This document shows, one piece after another, positions 1 to 8,950 of a stretch of DNA of 64,000 bases. Each line of letters opens with the position of its first letter. Within the stretch, counting starts at the first letter, position 1. The DNA comes from Planifilum fimeticola (lineage in GTDB: Bacteria > Bacillota > Bacilli > Thermoactinomycetales > DSM-44946), in the NCBI RefSeq assembly GCF_003001905.1, contig NZ_PVNE01000001.1, positions 241,509 through 305,508 of the forward strand, given 5' to 3'. Position numbers and translations under genes: made by a program. The notes under the pieces were generated by a model. The model worked only from the letters and a program-made list of their open reading frames with translations, searched no databases and was not told the DNA's origin.

Positions 1-1278
1 CCGCTTCATCCTCATCGCCGCGCCGACGTCCGAGCGAAGGCCGGTCAGATGATTGACAATGTAATCGCCCGGACATTGCGTGCTGGCCCGGGGAAGATTG
101 CCGTGTCCCAATAGGGTGGGGACGTTTTTATCCACCGGAGGCACATTGGGATCATTGTATTCGTAATCCCGGACAAAGTCGGCCTTGCCCAGGGGATCGA
201 TCCCGTGAAGATCGGCCTGGTAAGCCAGCAATTGAATCAATTTCTCGCGCAGGGAGTCGGGCAAGGCGGTCGACTCGTAGGTGCCCATCACGGCAACCCC
301 GAAGGAGCCGTAGTTAAACGAGTAAGCGTGTGCGCCAACCACTCCCGGCGTCAGCACATCGCCGTCCTCTCCCTTGCGCCCCTCGTAGATCCGCCCATCG
401 CTGCCGATGATCGCATTATAGCCGATGTCGCCGTAATTCCGCGTCACCGTGTGGTAATAGTAGATGGAACGGACGCGGGCGGCCGGATCGGGATCGTTCA
501 CAGGCGTGTCGGTGTGGTGGACGACGAGATGGGTGACTTGATCATACTCCCGCGGCCACTTTTCCGTACCGTCCGAATTGTAGCGAAGCGATTCATCCGC
601 TCCCCACTCGGCACGGCTGACCACTTCGGGTTTATCCAGGAAGGCCGCCTTTGCCCTCTTGAAGAGAATGTCGGCCAAAGAAGTCATCGTCTCCACCTTG
701 CCGCCGTCTTCCGAGTTGATCAGCGTCAGCTTGAAATCTCGGATTCGCGGCTTTTTCGATCCGTCGGTATCCATTTCAATGCGGTATTGGATGTACCTTC
801 CCCGATCCCCGTAGATCAGTTTCGAGAAGGTTTCCTCGCTTTTCCGGTGGTCCGGCCCTTCGATTTCATCGACTTCGACCACTTTCCAGGAAGACCACGT
901 CTTGCCGTCCCGGGAAGTGCGAATCGCGATTTCGATCAACTCGTTGGGCTTTCCCCACTTTTTGAAGGAGGAACGGTCCTTCCAATGGACACCGACATCG
1001 GTGAAAACGATGCGGGATTTGATGACCGGCGAAACGTAAACCCCCGACGTTTTCCCCGACTCCACCGACAGTTCCGCTTGTTTTCCCTCGGCACGGACTG
1101 CCAAGTTCTCAAGATCTCCTTGGGCAAACTCATCCGGCTGCTCGTGCCGAACCTCCTCGGCCAAGATTTTCACGGCGGGATTCTTCGCCCAGGAAGACGG
1201 GAATGCCGGCACAAAAAGGGCGAAGGAAAGCATTGTTCCCAAAAAAATGAATTTTGTCCACAAACCCCGACGAAACAT
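1..1278 (-). CDS. N-acetylmuramoyl-L-alanine amidase (PGRP/Amidase_2 fold), secreted, C-terminus off the left edge
   Basis: The minus strand is open for 426 codons from an ATG at 1278, preceded by AAGGGGG, and runs off the window. The first 31 or so residues form a signal peptide ending near SSWAKN. A middle segment (about 80-190) resembles the beta-rich domain often found before bacterial PGRP domains. The amidase domain follows: VVHHTDTP, IGYNAII, GHGNLP and STQCPGDY match the zinc ligands (His, His, Cys) and the catalytic Tyr of the T7-lysozyme/PGRP family. It should cleave the MurNAc-L-Ala amide bond outside the cell. The family call is strong; the missing C-terminus could hold a wall-binding domain. 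Confidence 0.85.
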   Translation of the reverse strand, partial: MFRRGLWTKFIFLGTMLSFALFVPAFPSSWAKNPAVKILAEEVRHEQPDEFAQGDLENLAVRAEGKQAELSVESGKTSGVYVSPVIKSRIVFTDVGVHWKDRSSFKKWGKPNELIEIAIRTSRDGKTWSSWKVVEVDEIEGPDHRKSEETFSKLIYGDRGRYIQYRIEMDTDGSKKPRIRDFKLTLINSEDGGKVETMTSLADILFKRAKAAFLDKPEVVSRAEWGADESLRYNSDGTEKWPREYDQVTHLVVHHTDTPVNDPDPAARVRSIYYYHTVTRNYGDIGYNAIIGSDGRIYEGRKGEDGDVLTPGVVGAHAYSFNYGSFGVAVMGTYESTALPDSLREKLIQLLAYQADLHGIDPLGKADFVRDYEYNDPNVPPVDKNVPTLLGHGNLPRASTQCPGDYIVNHLTGLRSDVGAAMRMKR

Positions 1279-1452
1279 GTTGAACCCCCTTGACGATTCA
1301 GTTCAGACCGCAACAACTGGATGGGATCGCTTCTTGGCGGCCACCCCCCTGAAAAACAAACGATTTTGTCCATCACAAACGAGGACAGGAATATTTTACA
1401 TCATTTTACGAAAAAGGTGTGCTAATTTTTTTATCAAAATGATTTCTTATTA

Positions 1453-1489
1453 GTGTGAATATATCGATTTCACACGAACCTACTATAAT
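1453..1489 (+). promoter_or_regulatory. Inverted repeat and -10 element upstream of the glycosyltransferase
   Basis: GTGTGAA (1453-1459) and TTCACAC (1469-1475) form a perfect 7-bp inverted repeat with a 9-nt spacer. A TATAAT box sits at 1484-1489, so the repeat covers the expected -35 region. No good -35 hexamer is present, which suggests activation or repression at the palindrome. The regulator is unknown. Confidence 0.45.
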
Positions 1490-1537
1490 GTGGTAAAATC
1501 GTATCGCGTCAATTCCCCTATGTTAGGGTGAGTTCAC

Positions 1538-3577
1538 ATGAAGGAGCCGATTTTTTATCTCTTCAACTCCATCAGCCACATTCGAGGCGGGGGGACCCGC
1601 AACGTGCTCGCCAGAGCCAAGCTTCTTCGCGAAAAAAGAAATTGTCAAATATATATTCTCACCCTGAACTTCGATCCCGACTATGACTTTATTCGCAGCG
1701 AAATGATCCGCTTAAACCTCCTCCATCCCGAGATCCCCATTCTCAACATGTTTGAATACCTGTCCCACAAGACAAACGACGATTTTCAAACCGTCACGGC
1801 GGACGATGCGCCAAGGATCGATCATCCCCCGGAAGAAGAAGGGTTTGATCTTGAACGCGTCCCGGAGACAAACGGTTACCGCCTATATCGGAACGGCACG
1901 CTCGTCAAATATAAAGAGTACGATGACGACGGGCGGTTGAACTTCACCGACCACTTCGATGAAAACCGGGTTCTCGTCCGCCGCGAACACTTCGACATGA
2001 AAGGGCGCGTCAGGCAGATCGTTGAGTATGACCGGGATACCGCCAATCCCCGACAAAAGCGGTTCCTGGACGAGACGGGACGATGCTTTCTGGAGTACCG
2101 GTACAACCCGAAAACCAAAAAGTGCATTCAGGTGGACTGGTTCGACCGGGACGGGACCCTCATCAACACCTTCCCGAACGTCCGGACGTTGAAGCTCCAT
2201 TGGCTTCACAAAATCGCCGATCGGCATCCGAAGGCGATCTTTCAAACGGATGTTTCGAAGAAAAATACGGATTATATTCTTCTCAAGGTGGACCATCCCC
2301 ATGTCGTCAAAGTCAAGATGTTTCACTCCCTTCATCTGCAAAAACCCTACACCTACGGCGCGCCGTTAAAAGAGGTCCACGGAACGGTTTTGGAAAAAGC
2401 GGATCAGTTTGATGCCGTCGTCTTTACCACCGATCTACAGAAAAAAGATGTCGAGCGGCAATTCGGCCCTCGATCCACCTTCCACGTCGTTCCCCATTGC
2501 GCCCCCAGGATTCAACCGAGGCCGGACGTGGAGAGGGATCCTTTCACCTGCGTTTACGTGGGAAGATTTGTTGAGCTGAAAAACGTGGATCACGCCATTC
2601 GGGCTTTCAAACGGGTTGTGAAAAAGGTTCCGCAAGCAAAATTGGAAATTTGGGGTTATGGAGCAGAGGAAAAAAACTATCAAAAGCTGATCCGGGATTT
2701 GGAACTGGAGCAACACGTCAAAGTTTGCGGCATCACGCAAGACGCCATCGGTGTGTTTTCAAGGGCGGCCTTTTCCGTATTGCCCTCCTCCGAGGAGGCC
2801 TTTCCGCTCACCATCATCGAGAGCAAGATGGTCGGCACCCCCGTGATCGCTTACGAAGTGAATTACGGTCCCAGGGCGATGATTCGCAACGGAGTGGACG
2901 GGCTTCTGGTGAAACCCCACGATATCGGCGAGTTGGCCGATGCCATGGTAAAACTGTTCACCGAACCGGAACTGAGAGAAGCCCTGGGGCAGGAGGCCAG
3001 GAAAACCCCGGAGATCCTCAGTGAAGAACGATATGTGGATGAATGGATGCAAGTCTACGAATCGGCTCTCAGGCAGAGCGAGCAAAGGGTCCGGGTGAAG
3101 AAACCGATTTGCACTGTCGACCAAATGGAATGGAACGGTCCCAGCGACATCCATATTGCCGGGTCCCTGACCTTTAAACAGGATCTTCGGGAAGAACCTT
3201 CCTTGTCCTTGTATATTCGGGAACGGTCGGTGCTGGTGGATGAATACTTCCCGCTGTCAACGGAGCGGCTAAACGCAAACACCTTCTCCTTTCGGGGCGA
3301 ATTCTCCGTACATCCCTTCACCAGGGAAGGAACGTGGGACATGTACGTGAGCTGTTCCATTCGGAACCAGCACCATTTTATCCGAATCCCCAAGGGGACG
3401 GTATCCCTGCCGGAACGCAGAAAGATCTCAAATGTCCTCCTGAAGCCCTATGCCACAATCCACGGAAATATCAGCATCGAAGCGAAGCCACGCACGTCAA
3501 AACCGAATTTCCGGGAGAAATTGACAAGGTGGAAACATCGGATATTGGAGAACATCCCGCCCATAAGGCCGAACTGA
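1538..3577 (+). CDS. Family-4 glycosyltransferase, TagE/TarM-like with N-terminal insert
   Basis: This 679-residue protein has the GT-B layout of poly(glycerol-phosphate)-type glucosyltransferases. An N-terminal Rossmann half starts FYLFNSISHIRGGGTRN. A beta-rich insert (about 90-220, DUF1975-like, with repeated YDxDG patterns) comes next. The C-terminal GT4 half has VYVGRFVELKNVDHAI, the EEAFPLTIIESK catalytic/donor motif, and GVDGLLVKPHD. A further 120 residues after about 540 look like a beta-sandwich tail. It probably adds sugars to wall teichoic acid or another envelope polymer; the substrate cannot be read from sequence. The ATG at 1538 follows AGGGTGAG. It stands alone between its own promoter region and a terminator. 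Confidence 0.8.
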   Translation: MKEPIFYLFNSISHIRGGGTRNVLARAKLLREKRNCQIYILTLNFDPDYDFIRSEMIRLNLLHPEIPILNMFEYLSHKTNDDFQTVTADDAPRIDHPPEEEGFDLERVPETNGYRLYRNGTLVKYKEYDDDGRLNFTDHFDENRVLVRREHFDMKGRVRQIVEYDRDTANPRQKRFLDETGRCFLEYRYNPKTKKCIQVDWFDRDGTLINTFPNVRTLKLHWLHKIADRHPKAIFQTDVSKKNTDYILLKVDHPHVVKVKMFHSLHLQKPYTYGAPLKEVHGTVLEKADQFDAVVFTTDLQKKDVERQFGPRSTFHVVPHCAPRIQPRPDVERDPFTCVYVGRFVELKNVDHAIRAFKRVVKKVPQAKLEIWGYGAEEKNYQKLIRDLELEQHVKVCGITQDAIGVFSRAAFSVLPSSEEAFPLTIIESKMVGTPVIAYEVNYGPRAMIRNGVDGLLVKPHDIGELADAMVKLFTEPELREALGQEARKTPEILSEERYVDEWMQVYESALRQSEQRVRVKKPICTVDQMEWNGPSDIHIAGSLTFKQDLREEPSLSLYIRERSVLVDEYFPLSTERLNANTFSFRGEFSVHPFTREGTWDMYVSCSIRNQHHFIRIPKGTVSLPERRKISNVLLKPYATIHGNISIEAKPRTSKPNFREKLTRWKHRILENIPPIRPN

Positions 3578-3598
3578 ACAAAACGGCAACGAAAAGGG

Positions 3599-3633
3599 AT
3601 GCACCGGGGAAAGATCACCCGGTGCATTCTTTT
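3599..3633 (+). terminator. Intrinsic terminator after the glycosyltransferase
   Basis: ATGCACCGGG (3599-3608) pairs perfectly with CCCGGTGCAT (3618-3627), followed by TCTTTT. It lies 22 nt after the stop codon. Confidence 0.85.
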
Positions 3634-3675
3634 GGAACCGATTGAGGAAGTTCGCCATCAACAGAGGGAGAGAGA

Positions 3676-4032
3676 TCAGGATCGGGGGATCATGGATGCT
3701 GTTTTCCGAAATTGGGCCGGGGTCACGCCCACCCGTTCGGTAAACCGCGTGGTAAATGTTCCGAGGCTTTGATGTCCGATCTCCAGCGCGATGTCGCGAA
3801 CAGTCAGCCGGGTGTGCAACAACAAATCCTTCGCCCTTTGCAGGCGTACGGAAGAGACGTAATACATCGGAGTGAGCCCCGTTCGATTCTTGAAGATTCG
3901 CGTGAAATGAAAAGGGCTGTATCCCGCATGCCGGGCCAATCGGTGAAGGGTGATCGGCTCCCGGATATGTTGATGAATATATGCGCTCACTTCGTCTACC
4001 ACCCGGTCAGCCTCCGAATGACGGATTGTCAA
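3676..4032 (-). CDS. AraC/XylS-family transcriptional regulator, DNA-binding domain only
   Basis: About 118 residues make up two helix-turn-helix motifs: ITLHRLARHAGYSPFHFTRIF for the first and VRDIALEIGHQSLGTFTTRF for the second, closing with GVTPAQFR. There is no ligand-binding domain, so it is of the MarA/SoxS small type. I prefer the TTG at 4032, spaced 6 nt from TGGAGGT, over an in-frame ATG at 4047 that overlaps that ribosome site. Targets are unknown. It faces the terminator of the glycosyltransferase gene and shares no operon with a neighbour. Confidence 0.8.
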   Translation of the reverse strand: MTIRHSEADRVVDEVSAYIHQHIREPITLHRLARHAGYSPFHFTRIFKNRTGLTPMYYVSSVRLQRAKDLLLHTRLTVRDIALEIGHQSLGTFTTRFTERVGVTPAQFRKTASMIPRS

Positions 4033-4162
4033 GATTGCTACCTCCATCCCCGGGATTATCCGAACTTACGTTCCGATCCTCTTGTTGCCAATTTTAGCCA
4101 AAACCAGGATATGGAATACCACCTGCTGCGCCCGCTCCCCTTCAAACACACATACCGGCAAC

Positions 4163-4189
4163 AAAAACAGGTGCCGCTACGCCGGCACC
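4163..4189 (-). terminator. Terminator overlapping the stop codon of the secreted two-repeat protein
   Basis: On the minus strand GTGCCG and CGGCAC pair around a loop that holds the TAG stop codon, followed by TGTTTTTG. The coding region and its terminator therefore overlap. Confidence 0.7.
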
Positions 4190-4989
4190 CGAACCAAAAG
4201 GGGTTCACTCAGCAAATTTGACCGCATCTGCCCCGCTTCTCTCCCTGTTTCCCTGTGCTCTTCATCCCACCGCTCGGCGTGTTTCTTCAGGATTTTCCTC
4301 AACCGCTGCATCTCCGTACGGACTTCCTCACGGGACACGCCCAAGGCGGTGGCCACCTCCAACCAGCTGCCCTTTTTCTTCATGGCCATCACCTTCCCCA
4401 GCGGCTTGCCGCTGATTTTGGACAGAACGGCCGCTTTCAACCATTCCCGGGGACGCACTTTTTCCTTTTTGATCATCGCCGCCAGTTTCTTCTCGTCCAT
4501 CTCCAAATACTCGGCGATACTCCTGGAGACCACCTCCGGATGGTGGTCCAGCCAGACGGCTTTTCTCGCCGCCGCAGGAAGGATGCGATGCATCTCGCTC
4601 CGGAATTTCCTCTCATCCACGCCCAGATCCTTTGCCACGGTATGCCATGTCTTTTTCTCCGCCTTCGCCTTCAGCACCGATCGCAGATCCCGATCGCTCA
4701 GCTTGGCGATCACCGCGGCGGGGTACAGGTCGCAGCGCTTCACGCCTTCGTCGATCAACGCCTCCACCTCATCGCGGGGGATTCCCAGATACCCCGCAAT
4801 CCGCTCCTCCATGTCCCGCTTCGCTTCCCCGGAGGGGGGACGGGTGGAAAGGGGTTGAACCTGACGGGTTTCACGATATGCGGCAGCTCCCCCCGTATCC
4901 TTCGCCGCCCAGGTTTCGACGCTTAACACAGCCCCCGCCAGCGCCACCAACACCGCCGCCGCTCCGATCAACCCTTGCCGATGGATCAC
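4177..4989 (-). CDS. Secreted protein with two internal helical repeats, unknown function
   Basis: The GTG start at 4989 follows AGGAGGG. An N-terminal hydrophobic segment (about 8-27) ending SVETWAAKD looks like a signal peptide. The rest consists of two related units of roughly 80 residues, at about 60-140 and 147-228. They share the spaced pattern I-A-x-YL, then KLS or KIS, K(K/G)xW, VAxxLGV and RxEMxR. The C-terminus is strongly charged. I do not recognise the family. It is monocistronic, with a long upstream gap shared divergently with the thi riboswitch. It could be an envelope or spore-associated structural protein. Confidence 0.7.
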   Translation of the reverse strand: MIHRQGLIGAAAVLVALAGAVLSVETWAAKDTGGAAAYRETRQVQPLSTRPPSGEAKRDMEERIAGYLGIPRDEVEALIDEGVKRCDLYPAAVIAKLSDRDLRSVLKAKAEKKTWHTVAKDLGVDERKFRSEMHRILPAAARKAVWLDHHPEVVSRSIAEYLEMDEKKLAAMIKKEKVRPREWLKAAVLSKISGKPLGKVMAMKKKGSWLEVATALGVSREEVRTEMQRLRKILKKHAERWDEEHRETGREAGQMRSNLLSEPLLVRVPA

Positions 4990-5261
4990 GCAAGTTCCCT
5001 CCTTTTAGCTTTGCCGCGTCTGGTTAATTATGGTTCCCCCCTCGGGGAAAAATATCCCAAAACGTCGGCTTGGACCGGAGGAAGATGACGCAAAATGCGT
5101 TCATCCAGATTTCCCGCGAAAAATGGACGGCAATCCGCATCCCCAGGATTCGAGGGAGACGGTAGAGACGGACGTTTCGGACAGTTACGGGAAAAATCCC
5201 CATGCGCGCACGCATTGTCAACCCTCGGGACATGTGGTATGTTGTAGCTGAAACCGCATAT

Positions 5262-5352
5262 ACAGCGGGGAGCTGGGGGAAGCCCGGCTGAGAGGGTGCC
5301 CGGATCGGCACCGACCCGACGAACCTGATCTGGATAATGCCAGCGCAGGGAA
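5262..5352 (+). promoter_or_regulatory. TPP (thi-box) riboswitch
   Basis: The conserved thi-box elements are present in order: GGCTGAGAGGGTG in the pyrimidine-sensing arm, ACCCGACGAACCTGATC, then TGGATAATGCCAGCGCAGGGAA in two adjoining blocks of the pyrophosphate arm. It is 100 nt ahead of the thiamine transport operon and is followed by an intrinsic terminator, so transcriptional control by thiamine pyrophosphate is the likely mechanism. Confidence 0.95.
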
Positions 5353-5400
5353 TTTGTCGTCGTCCATCCGTTTTGACGGGTGGAGAGCGCATGTGCACTC

Positions 5401-5431
5401 AAGCCGATCCGGTTCCGGATCGGCTTTTTTA
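5401..5431 (+). terminator. Riboswitch-controlled terminator
   Basis: AGCCGATCCGG and CCGGATCGGCT form a hairpin followed by six T residues, between the thi-box and the first gene of the operon. It is the expected OFF-state structure of the TPP riboswitch. Confidence 0.85.
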
Positions 5432-5450
5432 CGGCACGGGAGGTGATCCA

Positions 5451-5747
5451 ATGGCGAATGCCAACGTCAGTTTGCAGATCTTGCCCCGGGGAAAAACCGA
5501 CGAAGAAATTTACGCCTTGGTGGACAAGGCGATCGATGTGATCCGGGAATCGGGCGTCCGCTACGAGGTGGGCCCCCTGGAGACGACGATGGAGGGAGAC
5601 TACGACGTGTTGATGGACGTGGTGAAGCGGGCCCAGGAAGCGGTGATCGCTGCGGGCAGCGATCGAGTGATCAGCATCGTCAAAATCGACTACAAACCCT
5701 CCGGGCTCAACTGGGATGAAAAAGTGGGCAAATACCGGAAGGGGTGA
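5451..5747 (+). CDS. Thiamine-binding protein, MTH1187/YkoF-like superfamily
   Basis: This 98-residue protein (MANANVSLQILPRG at the start, KIDYKPSGLNWDEKVGKY at the end) matches the small ferredoxin-like thiamine-binding family (Thiamine_BP). It contains the YEVGPLETTMEGD segment typical of the ligand pocket. The ATG lies 10 nt after GGGAGGTG. It is the first gene after the TPP riboswitch and overlaps the permease gene by 4 nt, so it very likely works as a cytoplasmic thiamine or pyrimidine carrier with the transporter. Confidence 0.85.
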   Translation: MANANVSLQILPRGKTDEEIYALVDKAIDVIRESGVRYEVGPLETTMEGDYDVLMDVVKRAQEAVIAAGSDRVISIVKIDYKPSGLNWDEKVGKYRKG

Positions 5748-6541
5748 CCGGCTTGCAAATCCGTCAGTGGCAAAAGCATCTTCGCACGGTCGGACCGCCG
5801 GTATCGATTCTCCTTTTCCTGCTGGCCCTGTGGGAGGGAGGCGTCCGGCTCACCGGCGTGGAAAAATGGCTCCTTCCCGCCCCGAGCGACATCCTGCGCA
5901 CCCTGGCGGCGGACATGCCCCTCGTCCTTCGCCACACGGGGCCGACGCTGAAGGAGGCGGCCCTCGGCTTTGCGGCGGGAATCGCCGCCGGGTGGCTGCT
6001 GGCGATGGTGATGGAGCTCTCCCCTTGGCTGAAGAGGGCCCTTTATCCTCTCCTGGTCGGTACCCAGACCGTGCCGATCATCGCCGTCGCTCCGCTTTTC
6101 ATCCTCTGGTTCGGTTACGACCTGCTGCCCAAGGTCTTGATCGTCGCCCTGGTCACCTTTTTCCCGGTGGTCGTCAGCACGGCGGACGGGCTTCGCTCGG
6201 CGGATCCGGACATGGTTCGTCTGCTCCGGTCCATGGGGGCCAATTCCTGGCAGATCTTCCGCATGGTCCGCTTCCCTCACGCCCTGCCCGCCTTTTTTTC
6301 GGGGATGAAAATCGCCGCCACCTACAGCGTCCTCGGGGCGGTGATCGCCGAGTGGCTGGGGGCCAATGTCGGCCTGGGCGTCTTTCTGGTCCGGGCGCAG
6401 CACTCCTTCGCCGCGGACCGGGTCTTCGTGGCCATCTTGGCCATCACGTTCTGGACCTGGCTCCTGTTTTTCCTGATCCGCCTGTTGGAACGGATGGCGG
6501 TTCCCTGGAAACAAAGCCGGGACAAGGAACCGTCGAAATAA
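5744..6541 (+). CDS. thiX: ABC transporter permease for a thiamine pyrimidine precursor (ThiX-like)
   Basis: This 265-residue inner-membrane permease has about six transmembrane segments and the EAA-type cytoplasmic loop near GLRSADPDMVRLLRSMGANS. It starts with GTG inside the stop region of the preceding gene (4-nt overlap, translational coupling). It belongs to the SsuC/ThiX group of type-I importer permeases. Riboswitch control plus a ThiY-like binding protein downstream point to import of the thiamine breakdown pyrimidine (formylaminopyrimidine) rather than sulfonates. Confidence 0.82.
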   Translation: MTGLQIRQWQKHLRTVGPPVSILLFLLALWEGGVRLTGVEKWLLPAPSDILRTLAADMPLVLRHTGPTLKEAALGFAAGIAAGWLLAMVMELSPWLKRALYPLLVGTQTVPIIAVAPLFILWFGYDLLPKVLIVALVTFFPVVVSTADGLRSADPDMVRLLRSMGANSWQIFRMVRFPHALPAFFSGMKIAATYSVLGAVIAEWLGANVGLGVFLVRAQHSFAADRVFVAILAITFWTWLLFFLIRLLERMAVPWKQSRDKEPSK

Positions 6542-6605
6542 CTTCTGCAAAAGGGGGGAAAAGCGGCTTCTCCGGCTCTACTGCCGAAAAGCGCGCTATT
6601 CACCG

Positions 6606-7622
6606 ATGAAACGATGGAAAAGCATCCGCATCGCATCCATTCTTCTGCTGGTTCTCACGTTGGTCCTGTCGGCGTGCGGCCGGCCGTCCGACGACAATAC
6701 CTCGTCCGAAGGCAAAAAGAAAGTCACCATCATGCTGGACTGGCTGCCCAACACGAACCACACGGGCCTGTACGTCGCCCAGAACAAGGGCTATTTTGCC
6801 GAAGAGGGACTGGAAGTGGAGATCGTCACCCCGGGTGAAACCTCGGCCAACGAACTGGTGGGTGCCGGCAAGGCTCCCTTCGGCATCAGCTCCCAGGAAT
6901 ATGTGACCCAGGCCCGGGCCCAGGGAGTTCCCGTCGTGTCGGTCGCGGCCGTCCTCCAGCACAACACCTCGGGATTCGCCGCCCCCAAGGAGAAAAAGAT
7001 CCGCTCGCCCAAGGATTTCGTCGGCAAAACCTACGGAGGATGGGGAACGCCGATCGAAAACGCCTTCATCCAAACGGTCCTTGAGCTGGACGGTGTAAAG
7101 ACCAAAAACGTGGAGGACAAAGTGCGCATCGTCAACATCGGCCAGGCCGATTTCTTCACCGCGATCAAGCGGGATATCGACTTTTCCTGGATCTACTACG
7201 GTTGGACGGGCATTGAGGCGGAACTCAGGAAAGTATCCCTGGACGTCATCTACCTGAAGGATCTGGACCCCGTTCTCGACTTTTACACGCCGACAATCAT
7301 CACCAACGAAGAGATGATCCGGAAAGACCCGGATACCATCAAGAAATTCCTTTCGGCAGTGAAAAAGGGATACGAATTTGCCATCGACCATCCCAAAGAA
7401 GCGGCCGACATCCTGATCGAGGCCGTCCCCGAATCGGATCCCGAATTGGTCCGGAAATCGCAGCAATGGATCAGCAAGCAGTACCGGGCCGACGCGCCAT
7501 CCTGGGGGGTGCAAAAGGAAGAAGTATGGGTCGGTTTCACCGACTGGATGTGGAAACACAAACTGATCGAGAAGAAGATCGACCCGTCCAAGGCCTTCAC
7601 GAATGAATACCTGCCCCAATGA
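6606..7622 (+). CDS. thiY: Pyrimidine-precursor binding lipoprotein (ThiY-like, NMT1/THI5 family)
   Basis: The protein has 338 residues. A lipoprotein signal peptide ends in LSAC (Cys about residue 22). The mature protein carries the NMT1/THI5 signature WLPNTNHTGLYVAQNKGYF and PGETSANELVGAGKAPFG. Family members bind N-formyl-4-amino-5-aminomethyl-2-methylpyrimidine outside the membrane. It sits between the permease and ATPase genes of the riboswitch-controlled operon, which supports the substrate call. Confidence 0.88.
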   Translation: MKRWKSIRIASILLLVLTLVLSACGRPSDDNTSSEGKKKVTIMLDWLPNTNHTGLYVAQNKGYFAEEGLEVEIVTPGETSANELVGAGKAPFGISSQEYVTQARAQGVPVVSVAAVLQHNTSGFAAPKEKKIRSPKDFVGKTYGGWGTPIENAFIQTVLELDGVKTKNVEDKVRIVNIGQADFFTAIKRDIDFSWIYYGWTGIEAELRKVSLDVIYLKDLDPVLDFYTPTIITNEEMIRKDPDTIKKFLSAVKKGYEFAIDHPKEAADILIEAVPESDPELVRKSQQWISKQYRADAPSWGVQKEEVWVGFTDWMWKHKLIEKKIDPSKAFTNEYLPQ

Positions 7623-7637
7623 AGGTGATGCTCGACG

Positions 7638-8435
7638 ATGGGGGAAAATGCGATGAAAGTGCGCCTTCGCGAAATTCATAAAACCTATCGCATTCCTGCG
7701 GGAAACCTTCCCGTCCTTCAAGGGATCGACCTGGAAATCCGGTCCGGGGAATTCGTCTCTCTGATCGGTCCCAGCGGCTGCGGCAAGAGCACGATCTTCA
7801 ACATTCTGAGCGGGCTGGAGGTGCCGGACCGGGGCAGCGTCGCCCTGGACGGGAAGGAAGTAACCGGCCGCACCGGCCACGTCAGCTACATGATGCAGAA
7901 GGATTGCCTGCTTCCGTGGCGGACCGTGCTGGACAACGCCATCCTCGGCGCCGAGGTGCGGGGGCTTTCCCGCCGGAAGGCCCGGGAAAAGGCCCGGGAG
8001 CTCCTGCCCGTCTTCGGTCTGACGGATTTCGCCGATGAGTACCCCTCCCGCCTCTCCGGAGGCATGCGGCAGCGGGCCGCCCTCCTGCGGACGGCGGTGA
8101 CCGGGCGGGACCTCTGGCTTTTGGATGAACCCTTCGGTTCCTTGGACGCCCTGACCCGGGAACAGATGCAGGACTGGCTGCTCGGCATCCGCGACCGGTT
8201 CGGCCACACCATCGGCATGATCACCCACAGCATCGACGAGGCGATATACCTGTCGGACCGGATCTACGTTTTCACCCCCCGGCCCGCCCGCGTGAAAGAG
8301 ATCCTCACCGTCGATCTCCCCCGCCCCCGCTCCCGCCGGATGGTCACCCAGGAACCCTTCCTCCGGTGCAAAGAGCGGCTGTGGCGCCTGTTGCACGAGG
8401 AGGAAGCGGCGGACAACCCGGGAACCCAGTTGTAA
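7638..8435 (+). CDS. thiZ: ABC transporter ATPase of the thiamine-pyrimidine importer (ThiZ-like)
   Basis: Walker A is GPSGCGKST (about residues 48-56), the signature is LSGGMRQR and Walker B is LWLLDEPF, followed by the H-loop MITHSIDEA. It energises the ThiXY importer. The start at 7638 could be replaced by an internal ATG at 7653; the first has the better position after the upstream gene (15-nt gap). Last gene of the operon, followed by a terminator. Confidence 0.87.
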   Translation: MGENAMKVRLREIHKTYRIPAGNLPVLQGIDLEIRSGEFVSLIGPSGCGKSTIFNILSGLEVPDRGSVALDGKEVTGRTGHVSYMMQKDCLLPWRTVLDNAILGAEVRGLSRRKAREKARELLPVFGLTDFADEYPSRLSGGMRQRAALLRTAVTGRDLWLLDEPFGSLDALTREQMQDWLLGIRDRFGHTIGMITHSIDEAIYLSDRIYVFTPRPARVKEILTVDLPRPRSRRMVTQEPFLRCKERLWRLLHEEEAADNPGTQL

Positions 8436-8455
8436 TCGAAAGCAGGTTATTCCGA

Positions 8456-8484
8456 AGCCGGAGAGCCCTCTCCGGCTCTTTTCT
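8456..8484 (+). terminator. Terminator of the thi operon
   Basis: AGCCGGAGAG and CTCTCCGGCT form a hairpin followed by CTTTTCTTT, 20 nt after the thiZ stop. Confidence 0.85.
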
Positions 8485-8587
8485 TTGAGTTGGAAAAAAG
8501 AAAACCGCCGGAGGGGGTGTGCCGAGAGTGCCTTTGCCATTGCAACGAAACGGAGCGGCACGCCCCTCCGGCCACCCATCCACTGTT

Positions 8588-8950
8588 TTACCGGTCTTTC
8601 AAGGGCGGCATCCATTCGTCCGGATTCAGACCGGGGCCTTCGATGACGATGGCGGTCATGCCCGTCTCCGTTCCCGACTCGTGTCCTTCACCCGCCTCCC
8701 AAAAAACCGCCTCCCCCGCGCGGATCGGAACCCTGTCGGTCTCGTCACGCACCCACCCGCTTCCCGACACCACCAGAAACAGCTGATTCACCCCGGCCGG
8801 ATGAAAACCGATGACACCGCCCGGATCAAAATGCATACACCCCGCCTGGAAGAGCCCCTCCGAGCGAACAATTCGCGAAACCCCCACCTTCCGGCTTCCG
8901 AACCGTTCAATCATGCGCCGGACTTCCGCATCGAAACGAAAAAACCGCAT
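8588..8950 (-). CDS. Small cupin-domain protein
   Basis: The 120-residue single-domain protein starts at the ATG at 8950, 6 nt after GGAGGTG. A longer open frame upstream lacks a ribosome site. The cupin motifs are CMHFDPGGVIGFHPAG and, after the loop, the region around GEAVFWEAGEGHESG, with His and Glu residues able to bind a metal. Substrate and role are unknown; such proteins are often sugar-binding or regulatory. It is monocistronic and convergent with the thi operon. Confidence 0.75.
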   Translation of the reverse strand: MRFFRFDAEVRRMIERFGSRKVGVSRIVRSEGLFQAGCMHFDPGGVIGFHPAGVNQLFLVVSGSGWVRDETDRVPIRAGEAVFWEAGEGHESGTETGMTAIVIEGPGLNPDEWMPPLKDR

